A stretch of 64,000 nt of DNA. It comes from Heligmosomoides polygyrus polygyrus. Lineage: Eukaryota; Nematoda; Chromadorea; Rhabditida; Heligmosomidae. Both the position numbers and the translations under genes were made by a program. Location of the stretch: positions 45,929,139 to 45,993,138 of the forward strand of contig OX377204.1 of assembly GCA_947396885.1 (NCBI GenBank). The letters are read 5' to 3'. Positions 11,250 through 21,613 of this stretch are shown in pieces (the first letter of the stretch is position 1; every line of letters starts with the position of its first letter). The notes under the pieces were generated by a model that was not told the origin of the DNA, did no database searches, and worked only from the letters and a program-made list of their open reading frames with translations.

Positions 11250-12530
11250 CAAAAATAAATAAAAAATGGGGCCTGTTCCTGAAGCGATGGCTGAATTATT
11301 GCCGTAAGCTCCGGCTTCTCTGACGGCACAGGAGAGTTCGGAGAGAGCAGTGTGGCACCGAAACCATTCACCGGCAGTAAATTGGGTCCTGTGTACTTTT
11401 CAACTCCCTACGAATCGAGTGACCAGTAGTTGTTCAATCGTAGACGTTTTTAGTCGTCTTGTTGAGCTTGTGTTTTCAATGTGAGAAGGTACTTGCGGTT
11501 TCGATCAAATGCTTTCAAGTTTTTTTTCTGTTACCAGATATCCGAATTTCGAATGAACTAGCTTGAGGCCTGACGGGAGGTTCCCTTGCTGTCCTATATT
11601 TTGTCCGTTAAACAGTGTAAATAGATCTCCTGACAGGAGTTTTGGTTCCAGTTGTCGTTTCTGAGTGATGTGGATAATTATATTCACTGTTCCGCGAGAT
11701 ACTGACTGTGTTCGTCTAAGAGACTGCGTTGCATGTTTCCTACGATGAATTCGATCCCTGCCACTTTGAACTGATGCTTAATTCCTTGGCGATCTTCGAA
11801 TTCGACCGAACAGAGTTTGCTTATTTTCTCGGTCGCAGAATTCTTTTCGAAGGTATGTATCTGAAGTTTTATCTCGCTACTTTCAATTTCAAGGTCGGTC
11901 GGGCGGGCGTTATCCTCGTTTATAAGCATAGATAATATTCAAATCATTCTTGATACTGGTTGGCATCAGTATCAGGAATGACTTGAACATTATCTAGACT
12001 TCTCCTCCTCTCTCGTGTCGCCCTTGTGTTGATGTCTTCGTGTGAGTTTCTTTTAGCTGTGCCTGTGCTTGTGTCGTAAAAGCTTTCTTGCAAATAGAGG
12101 TATGATAACCTTTCTCACTGCGATGCTTACGTGATCCTCGGCTGCACCCTCTTGCGTTACGTGCGCAAGTTACGTGCGCCAACATGCTTATGAATTACGT
12201 CGATACGCTGTTGGTATGTAGAGTATTCCTTGCATGTCACAGAAGAGTGATCAAATTTTTGAAAGCAAAGCAGAAGTATAATGATGTTGCCCTTTTTCCC
12301 GTTTCCTTGGTGGTGTTGTTTGAAGACGTTGTATCTCTTTGTGGATGATCTTCTACGAATCCCTTCAGCTGTTGCATTTCATCCGCAATCTCAAAGTAAT
12401 CTCTGAGATCTTGAAGGAACCTTTGTGTTGTCCACTGTTCTCTAAGAAGGAGAGCCGCCAAAGTGGCGATGAGCTTTTGCGGTGAAATTTTTAGAGGATA
12501 TAGGGTCCCGTGTGGCGAGTCCAAAATCAT
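11250..12530 (-). mobile_element. BEL/Pao LTR retrotransposon fragment (gag to protease), decayed
   Basis: Reading on the minus strand, 12,530-12,237 resembles a gag helical region (LREQWTTQRFLQDLRDYF). 12,185-11,994 contains a degraded zinc-knuckle-like end (KGYHTSICKK). 11,929-11,684 and 11,687-11,505 cover the retropepsin-like region with the characteristic LPSGLKLVHSKFGYLVT, and a downstream piece has YWSLDS. Stops and frameshifts separate the blocks. Reverse transcriptase, RNase H, integrase and LTRs are not seen. Order and motifs fit nematode BEL/Pao Gag-Pol; this is a dead fragment. Confidence 0.6.
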
Positions 12531-12800
12531 AGTTACTATTTTCGGAATGGGTACGTGGGATCTGTTCTCCCTTGTTCTGTTGTTTTTGCATTTTGCGATT
12601 TATCATCAGTGGGACACTTTATCCCCATTTCGAACACATGTTTCAACAAAAACAGACAACAATTGTCGTTTACGTTCATCGATCTCTTTGAAAGTGGAGA
12701 GGTGAGACTTTTTACTTCCAGGTTAAGCAAGTCAAAGACTGATGCAGGATTCGTGATCGGCACCTCAAGTAAATCCCATGCGCAGTTTGGGCGATATTGG
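12440..12800 (-). repeat. Left arm of an inverted repeat, probably BEL/Pao 5' region
   Basis: This arm is the reverse complement of 13,110-13,458 joined to 16,146-16,270. The matches are GTCCAAAATCATAGT (with ACTATGATTTTGGAC at 16,184), CATTTTGCGATTTATCATCAG (with the reverse near 13,315) and CTTTGAAAGTGGA (with the reverse near 13,215). It continues directly into the BEL/Pao gag fragment. Confidence 0.6.
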
Positions 12801-13109
12801 GTGGCGGGCTACACAGAAAGTAAAATATCAGTGCTACTAAGTTCTTTTTTTGAACAGGTGGTAGATGGAAGCGTAGACGTTCAGCATGTGAGCGATGTAT
12901 TTCGCTTACATGCTTCTTTACAATCCTCCATCATTGTTGAAGAAGGTTGGTGCATCATCAGCTATTCAAACCAGTTATCGAAAAAAATCATACTTCGATT
13001 ACGGATGTTATTTGGAGTGCTGATCATGAATCTGACATCGGTTTCTGGATTTCTCGTTTTCTTATGACAGGTTAGAGAAGGTGTGAGTAAGTGAGGGTGG
13101 TGAGATCGG

Positions 13110-13458
13110 ATGCACCATGCATTGCCCAAACTTTGTGCATGGGGGTTATTTTGGATGCTGGTCACGAATCTAGCTTCAGTTTTTGTCCTGCTTAACCCGG
13201 AAGTCAAAAATTCTCACCTTTCCACTTTCAAAGAGTTCGATGAACGTAAACGACATTTGCTGCAATGTTTTTGTTCAAATATGTGTTGGAAATGGGGGTA
13301 AAGCGTCCAACTGATGATAAATCGCAGAATGCAAGAACAGCAATACAAAGGATATCGAGCCCATGACCACGTTTCTGTGAAGCTACAGTACTACCACTAC
13401 GCCAAACGATCACATTGCGCTGGGTGGCAGCCTTGCGTCATAAATTTCGCGGTCACGC
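13110..13458 (+). repeat. Right arm, inner part, of the inverted repeat
   Basis: Reverse-complement partner of 12,540-12,800. Its continuation is displaced to 16,146-16,270 by the hAT insertion at 13,467-16,137. Confidence 0.6.
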
Positions 13459-13466
13459 GTTAACAC
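13459..13466 (+). repeat. 8-bp target-site duplication, left copy
   Basis: GTTAACAC immediately precedes the hAT terminus and is repeated exactly at 16,138-16,145. Confidence 0.9.
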
Positions 13467-16137
13467 CAGGGATGGGCGGAAATTTTGAAAATTTTCCCAG
13501 AAAACAGAAAACAGAAAATCGCTTTCGTCAGAAAACAGAAATCAGAAAACAGAAAAGCCAAAAACGCCAGAAAACAGAAAATCAGAAAACAGAAAACAGA
13601 AAATTTCGAAATTATCATACGACCTAATTATTCTACCAAAAGATCCATTTTTTCAGTAGCAAATGCTTTTCTATGTTTAGAAATGTACTCGTGAACCAGC
13701 GTTTTAACTTGCAAGCGTTTATAAAAAAAAACTCTAGTACACTCCAGATTCAATACAACCAGCAAATTGTAAATTTTGACTGATGGATCCTAGGAATCTC
13801 GACATTTAAAGCATGCAACATTACTGATAAGCTCCGTTTCACAGCTAACACCCCAATTAATGGTCCAACTAGTGAGAAAATGGCTTTTCAGAGTATCGAA
13901 CACAATGAAGCGTTATGAGGAGAAATGGTAATCATATAATGAAGAGGGAGTTTTATGTGACTGTTCGTTTTTTCTACTGCATTGCTTGAATTCATAGACA
14001 CCCTCGCAATATACCCTAAAGCTGTGTAGAGATTCCAATTCCCTTATTACTACTGGCTGCGGCAGAGCGTCGAGAATACTTCTCCTTGAAAGTGATCTAG
14101 TTTCCGCGTAGCTGAAAAATTCCAACTCACCAATGCACTTTTCAGCACCTAGGTACTCGTTAGCAGACTAGAGACACTTGTGTACTTGTGCACTGGATTG
14201 ATATTTCACAGAACAATACGATGTTGTAACTGAAGGAGCTGTCCGCACAACAGTTTGGTGAAAGTTCTATCTTAATGGGAAGAAACTATTGTATAGAATA
14301 GGGTCAAGCATATACCATCTCCATCCTATTATTATTATAATTTCTATTCATATCTACATCTTAGTGGAAGACCAGCAGAGCTTTCTTGCATTACAAGAAG
14401 GGTGACGTGCATGACATTGGCAACTATCGCCCAATCTGCAGCCGAACACGACGAAGGACAGCCAGCGTTCCTACTCAGTACCTCAGAGACCTTCGAGAGT
14501 AGTACAGTGGATTCACGACCAAGATCTCACCATTCTACAACGACGTCGTCATTGACGTGAAGAGAGGGGTTCGGCGAGGGGATACCATATTCCCGAAGCT
14601 CTTCAGCGCCACCCTCGAAAACGTCATGCGCGAACTAGAATGGGAAGACATGGGACTGAAGGTCGACGGCCGGCAACTGCACCATCTTCGCTTCGCTGAC
14701 GACATCGTGCTCTTAACACCGAGCATCAGCCAGGCGGAGCGAATGCTAGCCGACTTCGATCGTGTATGTGGAAGCGTTGGACTGCAGCTGAATCTTACGA
14801 AGACGATGTTCATGAAGAACGGATGGGTTTCTGATGCCCCATTCTCGCTCAACGGAACGAACATCTCCGAATGCTCCAGCTACGTGTATTTGGGTCGCGA
14901 AGTCAATACGGCCAACGACTTAGCGCCGGAGCTGAGCAGAAGGAAACGAGCGGCTTGGGGAGCTTTCAAGAGCTCGCCTTTTCGACTCTACTGTTCTTGC
15001 TACACTAATACACGACTCAAAGGCCTGAGCCATACGAAAGCAGGATGAACACGCGATCAGCGCCGCGCAGCGTGGAATCGAAAGGAGGAGTGACACAACT
15101 CACGCAAGTGAGAGGAGGCCTCCAAGATCCGAGCTTCGTCGACGTTTGAAGATCAGAGACGCTGTCGCATTGGCCAAGTCGTCCAAAATTAGGTGGGCCG
15201 GCCACGTAATGCGCTTCACAGACACCTGCTGGACGAGAGCCGTCACCGACTCGATCCGCTGAATGTCAAAGAACACCAGGACACCCAGCAACTCGCCGGT
15301 CGAACTTCTTCGTGAATGCCTTGAACGAGGGATATGACGATTTCCGGGTCCCTCCAGCGCAAAGGATCCATTGGTGCACTCTGGCACGTGACGCGAACGC
15401 AATGAGACGCTACTTGTGCCCGCTTGAACAACTCGATGATGATGATGCAGGTGATTCATGAAAAATTTCACGTATCACTACTGTATCACTGCATCAGCAA
15501 AATCAAAGCTAACCAAGACTTTCTGTCTCCAATTTTTGACAACTAAAAGCTGAGCAATGTCCGGAGTTAGAAAAACTCTTTGCAAAAGGCTTTGCAGAAA
15601 GCGTTCATTTAGGATGACCGGTCAACATTTTCAATTTTTAAACCGGAGGTGGAGAATAGCCCTGCCCACAGTAACTCTAGGAGAATTAGTCAATACAAAA
15701 TTAAATCCCAACAAAACACTAGGTTTATAGTTTTAATATAAAATTTTAAGTGATCGTAGATAATCCATGCTACTGCTAATATCGAAAAGAATACGAAGCC
15801 AAATTATGTAAGTGAGAGATGTCCTATGAAGGAACTCCTCAGCAACACTTATACAATCAGTCAAGCAAACAAAGCGGCATGCACATTCAAAAACGTCACA
15901 TGCTTGCCATTCTAGATGCTCTAGATACACTAATTTAGAATGAAACTCATGGTTTTGGTATGCTCTTGGGTTCTTGTGATAGGATTTCCATGACACAATT
16001 TTGTTTGCAGCTATATTTTCTGTTTTCTGGTCAATTTTTGGCCATTTTCCCAGAAAACAGAAAACAGAAAAAATTGCCCAAAATGGCCAGAAAATCAGAA
16101 AACAGAAAACAGAAAACAGAAATTCCGCCCATCCCTG
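13467..16137. mobile_element. hAT-type DNA transposon, 2.67 kb, non-autonomous
   Basis: Terminal inverted repeats CAGGGATGGGCGGAA and TTCCGCCCATCCCTG are perfect over 15 bp and flanked by an exact 8-bp duplication, both hallmarks of hAT. Just inside each end are arrays of CAGAAAA units (about 13,495-13,610 and 16,015-16,122) lying in the same orientation at both ends. No hAT transposase is recognised; a minus frame at 15,733-16,161 runs through the right array and is unassigned. The interior carries an RTE fragment. Confidence 0.88.
14390..15465 (+). mobile_element. RTE reverse transcriptase fragment inside the hAT element
   Basis: It starts near GDVHDIGNYRPIC of the reverse transcriptase, then has an internal deletion. 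The main frame (14,557-15,048) has GVRRGDTIFPKLFSATLEN and the catalytic HLRFADDIVLL. Later frames give the C-terminal region, matching 50,140-50,330, and a GATGATGATG tail. This is a different subfamily from the element at 44,290-47,399, which has a GAA tail. Coding capacity is broken. Confidence 0.8.
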
Positions 16138-16145
16138 GTTAACAC
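16138..16145 (+). repeat. 8-bp target-site duplication, right copy
   Basis: GTTAACAC, identical to 13,459-13,466. Confidence 0.9.
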
Positions 16146-16410
16146 GCTTTTTTTCGACCACAGAAGAGCATTACGAAAAAAGTCACTATGATTTTGGACT
16201 TTCTACACCTACATCCTCTGAAAATTCCGCTGCTAAAGCTCACCACAGACAAACGTGGACAGTATCTGGTGCTCCAACGTTGTGGCCAATGCAACATGGA
16301 CAGAACTCAGACTCAACTCAGGGAACTCGCCTTCACGAAGTCTTTGGATCTCGATGCCGATGCACCACTATCTATGAAGATTGCTCGCTCTTCTTGGCAC
16401 TTCTTCTAAG
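16146..16410 (+). repeat. Right arm, outer part, of the inverted repeat
   Basis: Reversed, it matches 12,440-12,545 up to about 16,270. Read outward on the plus strand it encodes ILDFLHLHPLKI, resembling the start of the gag-like frame of the left arm (MILDSPHGTLYPLKI), so the arms look like head-to-head retroelement pieces. Confidence 0.5.
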
Positions 16411-16925
16411 GCCACACGGTAGACGATAGAGCGGTGCTGACGCACACACTTGGGCAACTGAACTTTATTTTCCAAATAAACAAACGAACAACAACATCGT
16501 AGTGTCATCTAAAAGAAAACAATAGCTGGAGAATGAATGTTTCGTGGATTCACAACAGGTTCTGTTGTGAAAATTCTCTCGTCAATGAAAACGATTCTCC
16601 AGCGGGTCCCATCTGCGACTGATTTCGTGACTCGTTTATGGAGCTTCATTCGCGCAAGAGGAGGGCACTTTGAATAAAGGTTGTAATTTTTCATTGCTAA
16701 AGAATTTATTAAACATCGCGAGGTATTTTTCTCCGTTTTGAATTGTTTGCGAAACTATAGCACTTCGATTATTTGAGGCCCATAATTAATGCGCACCCTG
16801 TAATTACAGTTACCCCTTCTAACACGATAACGGCTTTTTCAGCTTTCGAGGACTGTGAAAAACACTATGGAGAAAATTAAACGAATCATGTTCTCTTAAA
16901 TCTTTGAGTGGACGTGATTTTGGAA
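16410..16925. other. Region without a gene
   Basis: AT-rich sequence with no supported open frame, repeat or RNA gene. Confidence 0.3.
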
Positions 16926-17248
16926 CTATTCACCTTGGGACTTCGACTTTTTTTGTGATCTATGTTTTCGAGAGAGAACACGGTAGCGGCCTCGGAGCAA
17001 GCAAATAACTTGGTTCTTTAAGAAATTCTGGTTGGAAAATTGGGTTTGAATGGAGTAAACGTAAATCCCACGTTTGGATTTAGTTGCGCGGCGTTGATAT
17101 AGGGGCGAGCAAACGAATCTGTACAAGCGGAAGGAACAAACCACAGGAAGAGCCTCAGGGATCTCCTCGAAAACAAGCGGTTTACGACTCGGAGTATTTG
17201 TGATCATTTTCTTCGCATCTTCACGATTCTTGCCCTGAAATTCGGCGC
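16926..17248 (-). CDS. Possible exon, unrecognised
   Basis: A minus-strand frame preceded by a good acceptor (GCCGAATTTCAG) and reading GKNREDAKKMITNTPSRKPL then FEEIPEALPVVCSF, which looks coding. No donor was clearly found and the frame runs to a stop with a basic tail. No domain recognised. Confidence 0.25.
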
Positions 17249-17864
17249 TTGTACGTTGCTGGCTAGACAAGAGGCGATTTGACGATGAGTGAGCCCGCAA
17301 GATAAGATAGACGTACGAGCAGTTCATAGGTGCCCTCTCTCTTCTTTTCAACCTTCCATGTACACCAACCAGGGAATTTCTTGAAAATCAGGGAAACGTC
17401 TGAAATGCTAACGCTTGCCCTCCTCTCGCTGATTGCGCCTGCGCATTTCAATGTCTATTTCTCTAGGCAAACCAATCGCTTTGGATTTGCCTACCTGCGG
17501 TCATTTTTCATACAAAAGGCTCCATGGCTAATGTCAGTTATTTGTTTGTTTAATTTTTTTCCATTTCGTTTTGAAAAGTGAAGTAATTGTATCACTTAAC
17601 TGACCTATAGAGGAACGATTTCGAAAACTAAAACAGTTGTACTTTTTGTAAAAGGAATAGATGAAATTCGCTTTTATTCAGAAGGCGCCGCAATCACCTC
17701 CTGCTCAAGTCTCACTCACATTGCGATGCGCCGCGTGCTCTCGCATACCTACTAGCGCAGGGTGAACGCGCGCTGTTCATGATAGATAAGACGGGATACA
17801 ACACCACCTTGGTGTTTCGACGGCTAACCCTTTCGTTGAGCGTAAGAACTGCATCCTCCTTATC

Positions 17865-18290
17865 CTAGTGTTGGTGTATGTATCTTCTGTTAAATGTATC
17901 ATCCTGCTCGGCCTCGCTGGAGTTACGCGGGGGTCGTTTCACACATCCGCGTCTCGAGTGATTGCTGTGCCGCGATTCAATGACAATGGCAGTTGTGCAG
18001 AAATTTTGAGATAGTCTTGGCCTGGCAGGGTCCCTAATATACCACATGGAAAGTTCTGAGTGGATCTTAGGTCGAACATTGTCCAACACTGCATCTATAA
18101 GCGTCTGAAAAAAAAGGAGATGTGAGGATGTACTAGAAGTACTCCGGGCTTTTTCGCATCGAACTGCTACTTCAAATGATCTGACCAGCGATCTCACTTC
18201 TTGTTCAGTCGAAAAATATTCCAACCTATCCTCGACCTCAAAAGTCGAGAAAAACAGTAGCGCCGATATGCCTCTTTCATTCTGAACTTA
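17865..18290 (-). CDS. Possible exon, unrecognised
   Basis: A minus-strand open frame containing STEQEVRSLVRSFEVAVRCE and TLIDAVLDNVRPKIHSE, with a strong acceptor-like tract (CTCCTTTTTTTTCAG) in its middle and a GTAAGT donor-like site near 18,290. The two signals are not in a phase that joins the frames, so the gene model is unresolved. Confidence 0.25.
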
Positions 18291-18332
18291 CCATATCGAT
18301 CATATTGATCTACCACCACATTCAACCTTTTC

Positions 18333-18385
18333 TGTGAAAAGAAGACGTAACACTAATTCTGTGAAAAGAAGACGTAACACTAATT
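18333..18385 (+). repeat. Tandem duplication, 27 bp x 2
   Basis: CTGTGAAAAGAAGACGTAAC followed by ACTAATT occurs twice in direct succession. Confidence 0.8.
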
Positions 18386-18546
18386 ATATAACATCGTTAG
18401 CGGAAAAATTTTGATGAATAAACATCAATCAAAGTCCACCTGCATATTCTGTCCTCAGAACAAACTGAATATCTCCGTATTTTATGGTATGCCCAGATAG
18501 GCACCAGCAATGAGATCCCCGGGAGTCGGAATTCGGCACCATCCTG

Positions 18547-18763
18547 GGGCCAGATTCACCAACCGCTTACCGCCCTCTAACAGTGAAAATACCGACAAAC
18601 CCCCTTATATGCCTTCGCTGCGTAGCTACCCGCACAACACTGCCGCGGCGATCCGTCGCTGGAGCGACTCGGAGGTATGCCAGGCGCCTATGAAATACAT
18701 GAGCATCAGGATTGGCGGCATTTTCACCGTTGGAGGGCGGTAAGCGGTTCATGAATCTGGTTC
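18547..18763. mobile_element. Palindromic MITE, 217 bp, GGGCCRGATTC termini
   Basis: The arms start GGGCCAGATTCACCAACCGC and end with the near reverse complement (GCGGTTCATGAATCTGG), with CCGCCCTC and GAGGGCGG further in. The centre differs from the 166-bp family, but the outer 12 or so bases are shared. Flanking triplets CTG and CGG do not match exactly. Confidence 0.65.
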
Positions 18764-18769
18764 CGGGTG

Positions 18770-20165
18770 TGAAATAGGCGCAGAGTAGTCGGGCGGGAGG
18801 GGAGCGGGGATGGGGTATGTTGCTGGTAAGACGAACAATTGCCTGAGAAAATGAGAAAACATACACCATACATTTATATCTCGGCGAAGAATTCTCCTGT
18901 AGTATGTCGAAGGGATCGATTGGCAGATCGAAGCAACGCCATCACGTCCACAAATGAGACCATACATAAGAAACATCTCCAAAACTAGTGCTCACTAACG
19001 CTATCCATTACATATAAAACAGAAAAACGTATAACAAACTGTTGATGTTGGCCGATAAAAAACCGTGATGGTGTTTTATCACAAATTTTAAAGTTATTCA
19101 AATTATAATTTTTTAAATTGTAATTTTTTTCGATTATTTTAATTTTTATCAGATATCTAAAAATATTCATCATTTATTTTTTTAAAGCTTTTCTCAGTAC
19201 GTTAGTAACTGTGAGCGCATTACATCACCATTCTTGGGAACAACGTCAAAAAACAGTGCTTCTGTAAGACATAGCTCTTCTTTCTGTTTTTCTTTTCGTT
19301 TTTTTAAAGGAAGGTTTTCGCCGTCAGAAAATCTGTAGTAGGGTGAATTTTTTCTGCGATTTTCGTAAAATTTGCAAAGCGAGTCACTTGAGAATGAGAT
19401 TCACCAGTGGCTACAAACTGGGGTTTTGCGCATTACACTGAAAATTGGTCAAGAAAAGGATTTACGCTTAGTCGATGATCAGACGATTTTAGTTAAATTT
19501 GATAAATAGGTGATGGAAAGCCATCGATCAGCGATTTAAGCTGTGAATACTTTTGCAAACAGACGCTACGAAAAGGCCTGGCTGAATTTCGCTTTAAACT
19601 TTCAATCCGTACCCTTCGCTGGGTCAACTGGCATGCCTGTGTATTCCAGACAGATTCGGAGTTTCTCGTAAGCGCTTTCATGATGGAACAGTGCTGCAGG
19701 TGGTATGCTGAACGAGAACACAGGAGCCAGCAAGATGAAAAGTTTGTCCTTTCGAGGTCTGAAACAGTGCAGATTCAGTGAAAAGCGAAATTGTTCGAAG
19801 GCTTTTTCAAGAAGACGTATTCGGAGTAGCTGACCTCATTACTTAATATTCCGAACAGCTAATTTTTTAGCCGACAACAAAATACAGACGTGTTCGACAG
19901 ACATTGTTTAACCTAGTTAGTCCTAACTGGGACACACTCTTCACTCACCAGGATACAGTCATCGGTAAAATGGAGGGATGTTCAACTCTTTTGAAAAATT
20001 AATCACAATGCGCTCAAACAAACCATCAGAACAATTATGAGTAAGAAAACTGCTCAAAAATCCAGGCATGGCGTTGTTTCAGTTTTCTATGATCAACCAT
20101 TTTACGGCTAAAGAAGCTACAAAGGCTCTCACTGAAAGAAGTATTGATTCGCCTAAGTACGTGAG
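18770..20165. other. AT-rich region without a supported gene
   Basis: A very AT-rich stretch (19,060-19,190) and short open frames only. Nothing further is identified. Confidence 0.3.
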
Positions 20166-20169
20166 GCCT

Positions 20170-20564
20170 GACGCTTAGGTGTTGACCAGCCTAGGATTTC
20201 CTCCGAGAGTGGTCTGCAAGGGAGAGCTACACTATCGCTGTGCTGACTTGAACAATTTGCTACAGAATGCTGTGGATAAAGTCGTCGCCTGGACTAAGGA
20301 GTGGCACTTAAAGCTCGCTCCTACGACAGTTTACCTACGCACAGGTGCATCTGGTAATATTCATGAATATCGCAGGTTCTCCTATTATAAGATCACATAA
20401 AGTGCGGGGTTTAGGCTCTTTATATAATGACAAGCTGGATTTCGATCAACGCTTCAAGGCCATTTCGCGGAGAGCTGTAAATTGTACATTTAAGATTTTG
20501 AAAGGTTTGTCAACGAACAACAAAAAAACTTACAATGGTATATACTACGTGCATCAGGCCAATA
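20170..20564 (+). mobile_element. CR1-like LINE reverse transcriptase fragment, left of an insertion
   Basis: Frames encode WTKEWHLKLAPT and KVRGLGSLYNDKLDF, typical of the region after the catalytic motif of CR1-like reverse transcriptases, and continue to YTTCIRPI at the break. The element resumes at 23,670, so it was split by the foldback. Confidence 0.65.
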
Positions 20565-20847
20565 CAGATATGGCCGTATCTTTTATCAAATCCCGAAAAG
20601 CCGCACTTTCCCGGCTTTGGCGTTTTTCGGATATAACTCGCCCAGTATTCGCTTATTTCAAAAATCATGGACATTACTGAGCTCAGGAGCTCGAGCTCTA
20701 TCGTTTGGTGCACATTGTTCATATGTATCTATAGAAATGTTCGAAATTGAAAACTTGCGCTTCATTGCGAAGGATGGTCGCGGACGAGTTGTCGGTCGCA
20801 AAGAGTGGGAACCGTTGGGTGCTCATAACTCCTTGAGTTTTCGGGGG

Positions 20848-20865
20848 GGGGGGGGGGGGGTTGAG
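20848..20865 (+). repeat. Poly-G tract
   Basis: A run of about 18 G in the foldback arm; a shorter G run is near 21,119. Confidence 0.9.
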
Positions 20866-21446
20866 AAACTGTTGCATCGGTTCGATTCGTCTCTTCGAGA
20901 TCTACACAAAATGCACACAACTTCGTCAGACCACCGCGTTTTAGCAGGGGGTGGTCAAAAATGACTGGAGCAGACTTTTTGTGATTGGAGAAGCTTATTT
21001 TCCAGGATTTGCATGTTATCGGAGTACCTCAAGCATGGCGTAAAGTGTTCTGTCATGCCAGGATTTTTCTAAGAGTGCGCCGTGCAAAAAGCATATAGGA
21101 TCGAATCTATCAGTCGAGGGGGGGGGGGACAGCTTGTAGAGTGAGCGTTTAGGGAGTTTTATGAGTAATTCTCAGCCTCAGCCTTTCTACTCAGGAGTTG
21201 CTCTAAGGCTGTCCAGCTAGCCATTTGAGTGAACAATGTATATAGGGCCGAACATATCAATCGAGTGGGCGGTACCGCTCGCAAATTGCACCCGTGGGCG
21301 TGTTCTGAGCTCGATAACTTCGTAGAATATGAACCTTTCCGGTTACAGCTTGTGTGTTTTGTGGGCAGCAGAATCTTCTAATAGTGCGCTAGAACTCAGT
21401 AATGCAGCCTATGACTGGACAAAGTTACAGTGGTGCAAACATACAG

Positions 21447-21613
21447 GGGCCGGATTCGTCAACGACTTACAGCAATTTAACAGAGAAAATTACAGCCGAA
21501 ATTCCCGATAGCGCGGCATATCAAGCAATATGGTGAGCAATAAGCCGCGTTATCTAAGTTTTCCGCTGTGAATTTTTTGTTAGAGTCATGTAAGTCGTTG
21601 ATGAATCCGACTC
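21447..21613. mobile_element. GGGCCGGATTC MITE, 167 bp, with 3-bp CAG duplication
   Basis: It begins GGGCCGGATTCGTCAACGAC and ends with the near reverse complement (GTCGTTGATGAATCCGACTC), flanked by CAG at 21,444-21,446 and 21,614-21,616. It has no coding capacity. Sister copies lie at 32,870, 56,128 and 56,213. Confidence 0.85.

Noticed and set aside
12510..13067. 185-codon plus frame
   Set aside because: It reads across an inverted-repeat arm and two motif copies; the opposite strand fits the retroelement better.
13490..13610. CRISPR-like or satellite array of CAGAAAA units
   Set aside because: The units are short, irregular and tied to the ends of a hAT element with matching array at 16,015-16,122.
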